Shown: positions 8,934-19,993, counted from the stretch's first letter. The stretch is DNA of 64,000 nucleotides from Lysobacteraceae bacterium SCN 69-320 (GCA_001725155.1 MEFP01000012.1:310001-374000); one strand, 5' to 3'. Notes: generated from the letters alone by a model not told the origin. Numbers and translations: made by a program.

Positions 8934-11395
8934 GCCGGGCGGAGGATCAGGGAGGGGTCGCCGCAGCCCGCCAATGCCGATTGTTCGTCGGCGTTCAGGC
9001 TGTCGACCATGGGCCGACCCAGGACCGCCAGCGCCGCGGCGACCGTGTGCGCCCAGGTGCAGCCGTTGGCAAACAGCAGTCCCGGCACGTCCAGCGTGCC
9101 GCCCTGGTTCAGGAAGCCCAGTGCCCGTGTGGTGGCAGGGCCGGTGTCGATCCGGCGCAGGGCGCCCAGGTAGGGCTCCGGGCGGGTGTGGGTGACAAAG
9201 ACGCGCGGCCGGCCGACCGGAAAGTGACGCAGCACCGCGGCATCGGGCAGCACGTAGGCGGACTCCCGGGCGTCGCGCCCGGCCCGCAGCCGCCCTGGCT
9301 CACCGATATAGAGGACCGCCGCGTCGATGCCGGACTCCTGCAGTCGCCGATACGCCTTTAGCACCTCTGCCAGTTGGTAGGCGCCGGTCGCGGCCAGCAG
9401 GACCGCGGCGGTGCCGGGATCGCCGTGCAGCACGAGTAGCCCTTCGTCGGCCAACTGCCGGGCTTGGGTCGGCGTGAGCCGATTGGGCACCTCGCGCTTA
9501 GGCACCACCAGCGCCGTGATCGTGCCAGCGGCCAGCAGGCTATGGGTCAGGGCCACCATGGCGCTATTGCCGTCCGGCGGAAAGCACACGCGGGCACCAT
9601 CGGCCATTTCGCCCAGCAAGGCTTCGGCCAGCGTCGGATCCTGGTGGGATTGCTCGTTCTTGGCGTTCTCCCAGGTGTGCGAGGTCAACACCACCGGCAC
9701 GCCGAGCCACCCCGGTGGGCGACCCGCCTCGCGCAAGTGCCGCGAGAAGATGAGTTCCTGGCGCAGGGCGCCGAGCATCTTCGGGGCGAAGGCCTCGTAC
9801 GTCACTACGAGGTTGAGCCCACCCTTGTTCGCCAGCGCCGCGCACACGACGGCCTCCTCGTTGAGCGCCGTGATCACAGCGCCGGTACGGGATTCGGCGA
9901 CGCCGGGCTCTGGGACGTGGACCCGGTGCTTGAGCCAATCCAGAGTCGCGTCGAGCTTGTTGCTGCGCAATTCATCGGGATTGCCCACGCGCGGGCGTAA
10001 GTGCGGATTGGCCTGCACCAAGCGCACGAACTGGCCGTCGAGCGCTGCCATCGGCGAGCCGCTCGTCCCCGGCGCTGCCCACGCCGGCTCGGGCACGGTT
10101 GGCAGCGTCACAAGGCGGGTCACCAATGCATGATCGCGCTCGCGCGGCCGCCCCTGAACCGCGTGGGTATTGATGGCCGCAACCGCCGCCTGAAGGTCGG
10201 CGGGGGGCACGTACAGCGGCGCGCAACCGGCATTGAACTGCTCGCGGGCAGCAGCATCGCGATGGGGGTTACCCGACAGCGGGAGGTTATGGGCTGCATT
10301 GGTGCCGGCGCCGGGAAACCCGAAGCCCTTGGGCGCTTCGGCCACGCCGTAGCGCAGCGGGATCCGGAAATCACGGTCGGGATGCAGCGCGGCCGCCTCG
10401 GTGCACGCCTGAAGCCGTGACTCGATGGCATGGATGCCCCAGGCGATGCTGGCCGGGTCGCGGCCATCCAGGCCAATGGGCTCGAACCCATTGAGCTGCA
10501 GGTGGCGATGTAGCCAATCGTCACCGCCTTGCTGCGCGATTTGGCTGCGCTGCTCAATGCGTCGGCCATTGAGCACCATGATCGGGGCGACCAACCCGGA
10601 GTCATCCGGACGCCACCAGCGCGGCGCCCAGTCACCGCCGCGCTGCTCTTCAAAGGCGCCATCGCTGAGAAACGTGACCAGCCGTTCGCCAGGCAGCGGC
10701 GCGTGCACGTAGTGCAACTCCGCAAAGCCCAGGTAACCGCCCTCCTGCAGGCCGCCGGCGGTGTGGGCGTTGACGTGCGAGCCCAATGGTGAGGCCGGGC
10801 GCCCTTCGGGCGTCAGCGCGTAGGAGTAAAAGTCGGCCACGAACTGCGCCAGCTGCGGCTCGCTCAAGCCGTAGCGAGCGGCATGCGCAGGACTCATGTT
10901 GTCCACGATCACATTGATCGCATCGATTGCCGCCACGCAGTGGCCTTGGCCCATCATCCAGGCGCGGGTCCTGCCGTCGAGCGCGTTCATCACCAGATAA
11001 CCCGTGTAGGCGGGCACCATATTCAACGCGCCGCCGGTATGGCCCTCGGGCTGCGGCTTGAAGTCCTCGGCAGTCAGCCCGACGCCGTCAAGCCGCACCC
11101 GTCGAGCGTACGTCATGTGTGCCACCAACCACATTCCCGCGCAGGCAATCCGGTCGGCTGCACACAGTCGTCGGTAGCCGGTCGCCGTGTCTGGCAGCGC
11201 GCCCGTGGCAACCAGTTCCTCGAGCATGGCACGCACGCGGAGCTGCGTGATCGGCGTGTGCTCGATGACGCCATAGCCGGCGGCCCACGCGGCGAAGGCA
11301 GGCTCAGCCTGGGCATAGCGCCGGGCTAACTGATCAATCCGGTGTTGCTCAATCGCGCCAGTGGCGCGGGCGAGGCAGGAGGTCAGGTCGTTCAT
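8930..11395 (-). CDS. xfp: Xylulose-5-phosphate/fructose-6-phosphate phosphoketolase
   Basis: EGHTGGALNMVPAYTGYL, MMGQGHCVAAIDAINV, HVNAHTAGGLQEGGYLGFAELHYVHAPLPGERLVTFLSDGAFEEQRGGDWAPRWW, PPDGNSAMVALTHSLLA. Start MNDLTSCLARATG. Confidence 0.94.
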   Translation of the reverse strand: MNDLTSCLARATGAIEQHRIDQLARRYAQAEPAFAAWAAGYGVIEHTPITQLRVRAMLEELVATGALPDTATGYRRLCAADRIACAGMWLVAHMTYARRVRLDGVGLTAEDFKPQPEGHTGGALNMVPAYTGYLVMNALDGRTRAWMMGQGHCVAAIDAINVIVDNMSPAHAARYGLSEPQLAQFVADFYSYALTPEGRPASPLGSHVNAHTAGGLQEGGYLGFAELHYVHAPLPGERLVTFLSDGAFEEQRGGDWAPRWWRPDDSGLVAPIMVLNGRRIEQRSQIAQQGGDDWLHRHLQLNGFEPIGLDGRDPASIAWGIHAIESRLQACTEAAALHPDRDFRIPLRYGVAEAPKGFGFPGAGTNAAHNLPLSGNPHRDAAAREQFNAGCAPLYVPPADLQAAVAAINTHAVQGRPRERDHALVTRLVTLPTVPEPAWAAPGTSGSPMAALDGQFVRLVQANPHLRPRVGNPDELRSNKLDATLDWLKHRVHVPEPGVAESRTGAVITALNEEAVVCAALANKGGLNLVVTYEAFAPKMLGALRQELIFSRHLREAGRPPGWLGVPVVLTSHTWENAKNEQSHQDPTLAEALLGEMADGARVCFPPDGNSAMVALTHSLLAAGTITALVVPKREVPNRLTPTQARQLADEGLLVLHGDPGTAAVLLAATGAYQLAEVLKAYRRLQESGIDAAVLYIGEPGRLRAGRDARESAYVLPDAAVLRHFPVGRPRVFVTHTRPEPYLGALRRIDTGPATTRALGFLNQGGTLDVPGLLFANGCTWAHTVAAALAVLGRPMVDSLNADEQSALAGCGDPSLILRPA

Positions 11396-11432
11396 CGAAT
11401 CTCCAAGGCGCAGCGGGCCGATAGCGGCGCTA

Positions 11433-12350
11433 TCACGGGGCGGGGACGGGCGGCGTGGGCGCCGCGAGCAGCGCCTCGCAGGCCAGCGCCAATTCCGGCG
11501 CCATCGCGATGGCATTGCATGCCGGGTGCGGGATCGTGTCGGTGCTGACGACGCGCCGGGCACCGACGGCAAGCAGTCGCTCGTAGGCGTCCTCAGCAAA
11601 GACGGCGTGGGTAACCAGACACGTTGCCGGGGGCAGGCCCAGGACCGCGAGGTGCTTGAGGGTTTCGATCATCGTGTGGCCGGAGGAGACGATGTCGTCA
11701 ACCACCACCGGCGTGCGGCCGCGAGCGGCGATAGAATCGGGCAGGCTCACGCGTACGGCGCGATCGCCCTCCCGGACTTTGGTCAGCACCTGAAAAGGCA
11801 CGCGCGCCCGCGCGGCGATGTCGCCGACCCACTGGGCCGATTCGCTGTCGGGGCCAATCAGGATCGCGTCGGGCACGTTGGCCTGCACCCACGCCGCCAT
11901 CGCCGCCGCCGCGGCAACATGGCGCGTAGGGATCGAGAACAACCCATCCAGGCGCGGATTGCGGTGCAGGTGCGGATCCACCGTCACCAGCCAGTCGACG
12001 CTCTGCTGCAGGAAGCGGGCAAAGATCGGCGCGCTGATCGCTTCGCCGGCATGAAATCGCTTGTCCTGGCGCATGTAGGGCAGGTACGGAGCGACCAGAC
12101 CGACTGAACGGGCGCCCAGCTCGCGGGCTGTCTCGGCGACGAAGCGCAGCGCCAGCGCGACCGAGTCCACATTCCTCAGCCCAGCCACAACGACCACGTC
12201 GGCACCGCCAAGTTGGGGGTCGAGCGTCACGAGTGATTCCCCGTCGGGGAATCGGCGCCAGCCCACGGGTGCCGTGCGCGCATGCAAGCGCGTCCCGAGT
12301 TCCAGGGCCAGGGGTTGCAGATCGGGAAAGGGGATCAGGACGCGGCTCAT
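11433..12350 (-). CDS. prs: Ribose-phosphate pyrophosphokinase (PRPP synthetase)
   Basis: RRFPDGESLVTL, APYLPYMRQDKRFHAGEAISAPIFARFLQ, VTVDPHLHR, PVVVDDIVSSGHTMIE. Confidence 0.92.
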   Translation of the reverse strand: MSRVLIPFPDLQPLALELGTRLHARTAPVGWRRFPDGESLVTLDPQLGGADVVVVAGLRNVDSVALALRFVAETARELGARSVGLVAPYLPYMRQDKRFHAGEAISAPIFARFLQQSVDWLVTVDPHLHRNPRLDGLFSIPTRHVAAAAAMAAWVQANVPDAILIGPDSESAQWVGDIAARARVPFQVLTKVREGDRAVRVSLPDSIAARGRTPVVVDDIVSSGHTMIETLKHLAVLGLPPATCLVTHAVFAEDAYERLLAVGARRVVSTDTIPHPACNAIAMAPELALACEALLAAPTPPVPAP

Positions 12351-13858
12351 GTTGCCTCCAGGAACACAATCTCGGGGTGGGCCCGGGCGTAGGCCAGGGC
12401 ATAGTCAAGCTCGCCAGGAGATTGAGCGTGTACGGTGTACAGCGGTTGCCCGGCCGTGACTGGATCACCGAGGCGCAACGTGCAAGCAAGGCCCGCCATG
12501 GCCGCGCCGGGCGCGCCGGCCAGCTTGGCCAGTTTGGCCAGACGCCGGTTGTCGATGGCGCCGACGCGCCCGGCGCGGGGTGCCAATACCGGCGCCTGAT
12601 ACGGCGCCTCGCGCGGCTCCGTGAAGCCGCCTTGCGCCTCACAAATCGCCAGGAACTTGGCCCACGCCCGCCCGGAGTCCAGCGCCTGTGTGGCGAGAGC
12701 GAGCCCTTGGCCCGGTGACGTGCCCGGAGCTAAGTCCAGCAACGCGCCGGCGACCGCCAAGGCACGCGTGCGCAGATCGGCGGGCGCGTCAGGCGCGACG
12801 CGCAGCACGGCCATCACGTCGCGGGCCTCCAGCGCCGGGCCGATACCTATGCCGACCGGCTGGCGGCCGTCTGTACGATGCACGGCCAAATTCAGGCCCA
12901 TGGCCATCCCGGTCGCCGTCAATCGTTCCGTCAGCGCCTGCGCCGCGGCGTCGGATCGCACTTTGGCGGTAGGTCCGACCGGCATATCGATCAACACGTG
13001 GCTCGCGCCGGCTGCGACCTTCTTGGACAGCACGCTGGCGACCAATTGCCCATCGCTGTCAAAATCCAGCGGGCGCTCGACGCGGATGAGGACATCGTCG
13101 GCCGGACTCAGGCGCACATTGCCGCCCCAGACGATGCAACCGCCCTCGCGCTCGACCACGCGACGCATCGCCGCAAGATCCAACGCAACGGGCGCCATAA
13201 CCTCCATCGTATCGGCCGTGCCGGCCGGTGAGGTGATCGCCCGGGAGGAGGTCTTGGGGATGCAGTGCCCCAGCGCGGCGACGATGGCGACCACGATCGG
13301 CGTGGTGCGATTGCCGGGCAGGCCGCCCACGCAGTGCTTGTCCAGCACCGGGCCGCCACCCCAGTCCAGCGTCTGTCCCACCGCCACCATCGCGCGGGTG
13401 AGGGCCAGGGTCTCAGCGTGATCCAGACGCTCTCCGGCGCACGCCGTCACGAACGCCGCCAGCTCGATGTCTGAGAGACCGTTGTCGGCTGTGTCGCGCA
13501 TCAGGGCGAGGTAATCGGCGTCGTTGAGGCGAGCCCCGAACACCTTGGCGCGCAATGCCCTCGCCGAGGCGGCCGGCTCGGGATGCTGGAACGTGGCGAA
13601 CGCCCCGTCGACGGGCGTGACGGCCGACCAGGCGGCGTCCGACAATGCCACTTCGTCGACGGCCAGGTGATCACCCGTCACGACATTGAGGGTGGCGATC
13701 ACCTGCTGTGCGCCCACCTGCATCTGGAGCCGCGTCAGGGCGGCAAAGCCTTCCGACCGACAGACCGGGCAATCGCGGTGCATGTAGACGACGGGTTGCT
13801 GGTAGGTGTCGATGCCCGCGCGCACGACACGCAAGCGATTGTGGGCGTGCTCGGTCAT
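12347..13858 (-). CDS. Thymidine phosphorylase family protein (AMP phosphorylase-like, with N-terminal extension)
   Basis: GLSDIELAAFVTA, GPVLDKHCVGGLPGNRTTPIVVAIVAALG, KTSSRAITSPAGTADTMEVM, VRSDAAAQAL. Start MTEHAHNRLRVVRAG. Confidence 0.9.
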   Translation of the reverse strand: MTEHAHNRLRVVRAGIDTYQQPVVYMHRDCPVCRSEGFAALTRLQMQVGAQQVIATLNVVTGDHLAVDEVALSDAAWSAVTPVDGAFATFQHPEPAASARALRAKVFGARLNDADYLALMRDTADNGLSDIELAAFVTACAGERLDHAETLALTRAMVAVGQTLDWGGGPVLDKHCVGGLPGNRTTPIVVAIVAALGHCIPKTSSRAITSPAGTADTMEVMAPVALDLAAMRRVVEREGGCIVWGGNVRLSPADDVLIRVERPLDFDSDGQLVASVLSKKVAAGASHVLIDMPVGPTAKVRSDAAAQALTERLTATGMAMGLNLAVHRTDGRQPVGIGIGPALEARDVMAVLRVAPDAPADLRTRALAVAGALLDLAPGTSPGQGLALATQALDSGRAWAKFLAICEAQGGFTEPREAPYQAPVLAPRAGRVGAIDNRRLAKLAKLAGAPGAAMAGLACTLRLGDPVTAGQPLYTVHAQSPGELDYALAYARAHPEIVFLEAT

Positions 13859-15246
13859 ACCGTGGCCTCGCCGGCGAGCGACACACGTTCCAGGTGCTCG
13901 GGGACCCGGCAGCGCCAGCCGAGTTCCCGCTCGATACGGCCGCGAAGGGCGTCGGCCGCGTCCGGCTCGCCATGGGTGATGTAGGTCATCGTGGGCGGGA
14001 CCGGTGCCGGGCGCAGCCAAGTGAGCAGTTCCTCGCTGTCGGCGTGGCCCGAGAAGCTCTCCATGGCGACGACCTCGGCATTGATCGGCACTTCGCGGCC
14101 GAAGATGCGCAGCGATTTCTCGCCGCGCTCCAACGCGGCACCGCGAGTGCCGCCGGCCTGATAGCCCGCCAGCAGGATTGCGTTGCGCGAGTCCTGGCCA
14201 AAGGCGAGCAGATGGTGCAGAACCCGCCCGCCGGTGAGCATGCCGCTGGCCGAGATGATGATCATGGGCCCGCGTTGCAGGTTCAGCGCTTTGGATTCTT
14301 CCACCGTACGTACCATCGTGGCCAGGTCGTACATGTCCCGGCACTCGGCATCGGTGACGTGATGTTCACTGTGGTGGCGGTGGTAGAGGTCGGTGGCGTT
14401 GATGGCCATCGGGCTGCTGAGATACACCGGCACCCGTGGGATTTCATCGCGCTGACGCAGCCGGGCGATATGGAGCATCAACGCTTGCGCCCGACCGACC
14501 GCAAAGGCCGGAACGATAATCACGCCGCCGCGGGCGGCCACGCGCCGGATCACCGGCGCCAGCTCGGCTTCGGCGTCGGCGACGGGATGCCGGCGGTTGC
14601 CGTATGTCGACTCGCACACCAGCACATCGGCGCCCTCGAATGGCGCAGGGGCCCGCATCAGTGCATCGCTCGTCCGGCCAAGATCGCCGGTAAAATGCAG
14701 ACGACGGCCATCGATCATCAGCGCGATCTGGGCGGCGCCAAGAATATGGCCGGCCGGAATGAAGCGGACGCTGACGCCCGGCGCCAGGATCTGCGGCTCC
14801 AGGAAGGGGCGGCCCTCAAAGTGCGTCAGGCAGGTCATCGCGTCTTCCTGCGTGTACAGGGGCAAGGGGTTTGCATGTTTGGAGTAGCCCTTCTTCTTCG
14901 CATAACGCGCTTCCTCCTCCAGCAAGTGGCCGCTGTCGGGCAGCAGCAACTGGCTCAGGTCGTGGGTGGCCTCGGTGCATAGGATCTTGCCGGTAAACCC
15001 ATGCTTGACCAGGGCCGGCAGATAGCCTGCGTGGTCGAGATGAGCATGGGTCAGCAGCACGGTATCGATCGACGCCGGCGCCACCGGAAACGGTGCCCAG
15101 TTGCGTTCGCGCAGTTGCTTGTAGCCTTGGAAGAGGCCGCAATCGACCAGGATGCGTTGACCCGCGGCCTGGACCAGGTAGCGCGAGCCGGTGACAGTAC
15201 CGGCGGCGCCGAGGAAGTGCAGCGAGCGCGTTGACGCGGAAGTCAT
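13855..15246 (-). CDS. MBL-fold / beta-CASP RNA hydrolase-like protein
   Basis: LHFLGAAGTVTGSRYLV, LLTHAHLDHAGYLPALV, VSVRFIPAGHILGAAQ, LHFTGDLGR, CESTYGNRRHP, HGEPDAADALRGRI. Start MTSASTRSLHF. Confidence 0.92.
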   Translation of the reverse strand: MTSASTRSLHFLGAAGTVTGSRYLVQAAGQRILVDCGLFQGYKQLRERNWAPFPVAPASIDTVLLTHAHLDHAGYLPALVKHGFTGKILCTEATHDLSQLLLPDSGHLLEEEARYAKKKGYSKHANPLPLYTQEDAMTCLTHFEGRPFLEPQILAPGVSVRFIPAGHILGAAQIALMIDGRRLHFTGDLGRTSDALMRAPAPFEGADVLVCESTYGNRRHPVADAEAELAPVIRRVAARGGVIIVPAFAVGRAQALMLHIARLRQRDEIPRVPVYLSSPMAINATDLYHRHHSEHHVTDAECRDMYDLATMVRTVEESKALNLQRGPMIIISASGMLTGGRVLHHLLAFGQDSRNAILLAGYQAGGTRGAALERGEKSLRIFGREVPINAEVVAMESFSGHADSEELLTWLRPAPVPPTMTYITHGEPDAADALRGRIERELGWRCRVPEHLERVSLAGEATV

Positions 15247-15664
15247 GGGGATAGTCCTTGAAAGAGAGAGAACGGGGCGCGGAGACGGCGCTCGGGAGCG
15301 GACGCCCGTGTTGTGCCGGCCCTCGGAGATCCGGGCGGGGCCGCTATGTGACGTGCGCCGATCGTTCATCGGCGGCTCAACTCGGCCACTCGCCAACGCG
15401 CCGTCGTGGGCGTGGCCGCAGCGCGACAGGGCCGGATTACGGCGAATTCCGGGCCTCTATAGCGCCGTCGTTCTCGCCCATGCCCGCCGCCCAATGCGCT
15501 GGCGTTGGACTCCGCGCCGTGAACGCGCAATAGCGCATTCTGCGTGAAGCCGACCTCGGCGGCGTCGGCGGTTCCGGCCCACGGCAGCCTCAGGACGACC
15601 ACGGCGAGCCGGCGTCGAGTACGATCGCGCAGGGATGGGAAACCGATCGAGGCGCAAACCGTCG

Positions 15665-18094
15665 TCATGACGCGGCCTCGGTGAAGGGCTCGGGGGGCGG
15701 TTCGGCCACGGCAGTGGCCAGGGGCAGGCGCTTGAGCAACAACGCATTGACCGCCACGATCACTGAGCTGCCGGACATCGATAGCGCGGCGATTTCGGGC
15801 GAGAGCACGAACGGGAAGAGCACGCCGGCAGCCAACGGGAACGCCAGAACGTTGTAGCCAACAGCCCAGGCGAGGTTTTGATGCATCTTGCGCAAGGTGC
15901 CGCGGGCGATCGTTATCGCGCGCACGACGTCGTAGGGGTCGCTGCGCATCAGCACGGTATCGGCGCTGTCGATCGCCACGTCGGTCCCGGCGCCGATCGC
16001 GAAGCCGACTTCGGCCTGGGTCAGAGCCGGCGCATCGTTGACGCCGTCGCCGACCATACCAACTTTCAGGCCTCGGGCCTGCAATTTCTTGACCTCTTCG
16101 GCTTTCTGGCCCGGCAGGACGTCGGCCAGCACGATGTCGATGCCCAGGTCCGCAGCCACCCGTTCAGCGGTAGGGCGGTTGTCGCCGGTGATCATCGCCA
16201 CCTGAACCTTGCGCCGGTGTAGCTCCTGGATCGTGGCCCGCGAGGTTGGCCGGATCGCGTCAGCGATCGCGATGACACCGGCCAAGCGCCGGTCAACGGC
16301 GACATAGATCACGGTACGGCCGGCCCCCTTGAGGTGTTCGGCGCGGGCCTCAAGCTCCGCCACGGCCACCCCCTGGGCAGTCATCAGCAACTGGTTCCCC
16401 AAATGGACCCAGCGCCCCCCAACGCGTCCCATGGCGCCCTGGCCATCGATGTTGGTGTAGTCCGTCGCACGCTCGGCGACGGGACCGGCATGCTTCAGGA
16501 TGGCTTGCGCCAGCGGGTGCTCAGAGTGAGTCTCCACCGCCGCGGCGACGTTGACGAGCGCGACCTCGTCCCATCCGATAGCAGAAACCACCTGCACGAC
16601 ATCCGGCTGACCGACCGTCAGCGTGCCCGTCTTGTCGAAGATCACCACATCCAGGCGTGCTGCCTGCTCGATGGCCTCGGCGTGCTTGAACAGGATGCCG
16701 TGGCGCGCGCCCAGACCTGTGCCGATCATGATCGCCATTGGGGTGGCGAGCCCCAGCGCGTCCGGGCAGGCGATGACAAAAACCGTGATCGTCAGGGTGA
16801 GTGCGAACAGGAGTGTTTGCCCAATCCACCAGAACCACACGACGAACGTCAGCAGGCCGATGAGGATCGCCGCCAGTACGAGCCATTGGGAGGCGCGGTC
16901 GGCGAGCAGCTGCGCCGGCGCCTTGGAGTTCTGCGCGGCCTGGACCAGTTGGATGATCTGCGCCAGCGCGGTGTCGGCGCCGACCTTGGTTGCGCGATAC
17001 GTGAAGGCGCCGCTGCGGTTGATCGTGCCACCTACCACCAGAGCTCCGGGTACCTTTTTGACTGGCATCGATTCGCCCGTCAGCATCGACTCGTCCACCT
17101 GGGACTGGCCCTCGAGCACCTCACCATCTACCGGCACCTTGGCACCCGGGCGCACAACGACCACGTCACCCACCTGGACATCGTCAGTGGCGATTTCCAC
17201 GTCGGCGTTGTCCCGGCGCACGATCGCCCGCGGCGGCGAGAGCTTGAGGAGGGCCTTCATGGCGTCGGAGGCACCGGCCCGGGCTCGCATCTCCAGCCAG
17301 TGGCCCAGCAAAATGAACGTCAGCAGGACCGAGGAGGCTTCGTAGAAGTTGGGTCCGTCGAACACAAACGTCGCACCCAGGCTGAAGCCGTAGCCGGTGC
17401 CCACGCTGAGCAGCACCAGCACCGCCATGTCCAGCACTCCGCGGCGCAGCGAGCGAATCGCGGCCGCGAAAAAAGGCCAACCCGGGTATAGAACCGCGCC
17501 GCTGGCCAGCAGCCACAACCAGAGGTTGTCGCTCAGTCCAAGCGGCGTCGGGGGCGTGCGCATCAGCCCCATCGGCGACCAGATGAACAGCGGAATCGAA
17601 AACACCAGGGCGACGATAAACCGCCGGCGCATGTCCGCCGCCGCGGCGTGCAGGTCGCTGCCATGGTTCATACCGGCATGCGCATCCGCTGCGCCCGCAC
17701 TGGACGAAGCAGGGTGTTCATGGTCTGCCCGCGGCGCGCGCGTGGCGGCCTGTGCCAGGACGGGTGGCGATGGCGCGGGTGGATGGCCGCCAGCGTGCCC
17801 GTCATGGCTGTCATGGTGGAGCGCCGGCGCAAACGGCCCCGCCGGTGGGGCGATTGCGGCAGATGGGGTTCGACAGGTGAAGCCACAGGCGCGAATGGCC
17901 GCGGTGATAGCTGCCGGATCCGTTGCGTCGCGGTGGTAGCGCACCTGTAGCGTACCGTTCGCGAAATTGGCCTGTGCATCCTGCACACCCCGAAGCGCGC
18001 GAATTTCGACCGCCAGCGCGCGGGCGCAGCCTTCGGTCAGCATGTCGCCAATCGGCCACGAACGCACCCTGATGCCGTTCACACCGGGGCTCAT
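15665..18094 (-). CDS. Heavy-metal (probably copper) translocating P1B-type ATPase with CPD motif
   Basis: [34 protein letters not shown] motif (EHPLAQAIL); TM6 [15 protein letters not shown]7 [13 protein letters not shown]8 [17 protein letters not shown]; His-rich N-terminus [12 protein letters not shown]. Confidence 0.93.
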   Translation of the reverse strand: MSPGVNGIRVRSWPIGDMLTEGCARALAVEIRALRGVQDAQANFANGTLQVRYHRDATDPAAITAAIRACGFTCRTPSAAIAPPAGPFAPALHHDSHDGHAGGHPPAPSPPVLAQAATRAPRADHEHPASSSAGAADAHAGMNHGSDLHAAAADMRRRFIVALVFSIPLFIWSPMGLMRTPPTPLGLSDNLWLWLLASGAVLYPGWPFFAAAIRSLRRGVLDMAVLVLLSVGTGYGFSLGATFVFDGPNFYEASSVLLTFILLGHWLEMRARAGASDAMKALLKLSPPRAIVRRDNADVEIATDDVQVGDVVVVRPGAKVPVDGEVLEGQSQVDESMLTGESMPVKKVPGALVVGGTINRSGAFTYRATKVGADTALAQIIQLVQAAQNSKAPAQLLADRASQWLVLAAILIGLLTFVVWFWWIGQTLLFALTLTITVFVIACPDALGLATPMAIMIGTGLGARHGILFKHAEAIEQAARLDVVIFDKTGTLTVGQPDVVQVVSAIGWDEVALVNVAAAVETHSEHPLAQAILKHAGPVAERATDYTNIDGQGAMGRVGGRWVHLGNQLLMTAQGVAVAELEARAEHLKGAGRTVIYVAVDRRLAGVIAIADAIRPTSRATIQELHRRKVQVAMITGDNRPTAERVAADLGIDIVLADVLPGQKAEEVKKLQARGLKVGMVGDGVNDAPALTQAEVGFAIGAGTDVAIDSADTVLMRSDPYDVVRAITIARGTLRKMHQNLAWAVGYNVLAFPLAAGVLFPFVLSPEIAALSMSGSSVIVAVNALLLKRLPLATAVAEPPPEPFTEAAS

Positions 18095-18744
18095 GAGGTC
18101 ACCGCAGGCGCCCTGCGGCGGCGTGGGAAGAACCGCGGGACGGCATCCGCGTACAGATCGTACGCCGCGCCAAAGCGTGCGCGCGAGTCGCGCTCCTCAT
18201 TGATCGCCAAGCGCACGTAGGAGATCAGCATCACCGGGTACAGAATCACGGTCAGCAGCGTCGGCCACTGGACCAGGAAGCCCGTCATGATCAACGCGAA
18301 GCCGACGTATTGCGGATGCCGTAAGCGGGCATAGGGGCCGGTCTGGGCCAGTTCGCCGCGGCGTTGGGCCACATACAGCACGGGCCAAGCGCGGGAGAGC
18401 AGCCAGAAACCGCCGCCAATCAGCACGAAGCTCAGGATGTGGAACGGCCCGAAATGCGGATTGCTTCGCCACCCGAACAGCATCTCAAGCACATGACCGG
18501 CGTCGTGGCTGAGCCAGTTAACTTCCGGGAAGCGCGACGAGAGCCAGCCCGACAGCAGGAACAGGCTGAGTGGGAAGCCGTACATTTCGGCGAAGAGCGC
18601 GACCACGAACGCCGAGTACAGGCCGAAGCTGCGCCAGTCGCGCGTGGTGAGCGGGGTATAGAAGCTCCACGCGAAAAAGATGAAGAACGCGGCATTGAGC
18701 ACGGCCAGCGTCCACAGACCATAACCGGGAATGGCAGTATTCAT
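18091..18744 (-). CDS. CzcN-like isoprenylcysteine carboxyl methyltransferase (ICMT) family membrane protein
   Basis: [64 protein letters not shown]; paralogue of 29427..30074. Confidence 0.85.
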   Translation of the reverse strand: MNTAIPGYGLWTLAVLNAAFFIFFAWSFYTPLTTRDWRSFGLYSAFVVALFAEMYGFPLSLFLLSGWLSSRFPEVNWLSHDAGHVLEMLFGWRSNPHFGPFHILSFVLIGGGFWLLSRAWPVLYVAQRRGELAQTGPYARLRHPQYVGFALIMTGFLVQWPTLLTVILYPVMLISYVRLAINEERDSRARFGAAYDLYADAVPRFFPRRRRAPAVTS

Positions 18745-19085
18745 GGCAGCTCTCCCCGATGGTTGTGTGGGCGAGTCGCGCGCGGAGCCGCCGCCGGCGG
18801 CCTAGTGGAATCGCTCGCGGGTGGCACGTCCTTGGCGGCAGCGCGATCCACGTCCGGATCGTCCGGACCGCCGGGCCAACCGTGGCCGCCATGACCACCA
18901 TGACCAAACAGGTGGAGCAATGGACAGGCCAGCAAGATAAGGATCGGAAGCCAGCGCCCCAGGCCCGCTAGATGCAGCCGGTGTTCGGCAATCAGGTAGA
19001 AGGCTGCGAAACCCATCAGGACCCAGAAAACCATCCGGGTGCGGCGTCGGGCCGGCGCAGTGGAATGGACTGTAGGTTTCGTCAT
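18741..19085 (-). CDS. DUF2933-like small membrane protein
   Basis: GFAAFYLIAEHRLHLAGLGRWLPILILLACPLLHLFGHGGHGGHG; ATGA overlap with the CzcN-like gene. Confidence 0.75.
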   Translation of the reverse strand: MTKPTVHSTAPARRRTRMVFWVLMGFAAFYLIAEHRLHLAGLGRWLPILILLACPLLHLFGHGGHGGHGWPGGPDDPDVDRAAAKDVPPASDSTRPPAAAPRATRPHNHRGELP

Positions 19086-19346
19086 TGGAAAGCTCCGTTG
19101 AGCGGTGGATGGGGCTCAGGATTTGCCGAGTGTGTGTCAGCAGGCGTACAGCACCTCCCCAACGGCGCCGTCAGGGGCGCGTTATCGGCCCCGGTTTTTC
19201 CCGGGCGGCGGGCCAGAAGTGCCCCGTGCCGGTCGGCCCACGGCAGGCCACGACGGCGACGGTGTTGAGGGTCTTGGGCACGGCGGCGATGACCCATTCC
19301 GCTCGTCATCGCCAGCGTCGACGCATCGCAGGAGACGCCGCGCATG

Positions 19347-19982
19347 TCAGTTGCTCCCCTGCAAGAAAGCGAGGATGTCGTCAGCGTGGGCGCCGTCCAG
19401 GCCGGCGCGTAGCCGCATATGGGTGACGACCACCTGCCAGTTGCGATCGGATTCGGTCTTCGGATCGCGCATGGCGTGACAACGGGCGCACGTGTCAGCC
19501 CACGCTTGCGCGCCGCGGGCAAACGCGTTGGTTTGCGCGGTTCCCATGGAGAGCACCCCGTCGGACGGCGCAGGAGAGGAGGCAGCCAGCGGGGAAGTGG
19601 GCGTCCCCTTCCCAGCCGATGGGGCGGCGGCAGTGGATCGCAGGTAGGTGACGATGGCCTGCGCATCCTCCGCCGTCAGAGCGGGATTGCCGCCCTTCGC
19701 CGGCATCGCCATCGGCGAGCCGGGCGTCTGGACGCCATTGAGAATGTTGGTCACCAGTTGAGCGTCGGGCTTGCTCAGGCGCGTGGCCAAGTCAGGCACC
19801 CCCGGAATAGCGCCTTTACCGGCGGGCCCGTGGCAAGCCACGCAGGTCGATTCGTAGAGCGCCTTGCCGTCGCTGGCGGAGCCGACGCCCGGCATGGAAA
19901 AAATGGCCAATCCGAACGCCACCGCCAGGGCGCGTACGTCGCTTGCAGACAACCACATAGCGCGGTGGAGGAAAGTGGTCAT
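19347..19982 (-). CDS. Di-heme c-type cytochrome
   Basis: Two CXXCH motifs (CVACHGPAGKG and CARCHAM) plus an N-terminal hydrophobic segment. Start MTTFLHRAM. Confidence 0.88.
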   Translation of the reverse strand: MTTFLHRAMWLSASDVRALAVAFGLAIFSMPGVGSASDGKALYESTCVACHGPAGKGAIPGVPDLATRLSKPDAQLVTNILNGVQTPGSPMAMPAKGGNPALTAEDAQAIVTYLRSTAAAPSAGKGTPTSPLAASSPAPSDGVLSMGTAQTNAFARGAQAWADTCARCHAMRDPKTESDRNWQVVVTHMRLRAGLDGAHADDILAFLQGSN

Positions 19983-19993
19983 GGCGTTTCTCC

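Noticed and set aside
15366-15668. 100-aa ORF following the P-type ATPase stop with an overlapping start
   Set aside because: Overlapping ATG is suggestive but composition is Arg-rich with no recognisable family; not enough support.
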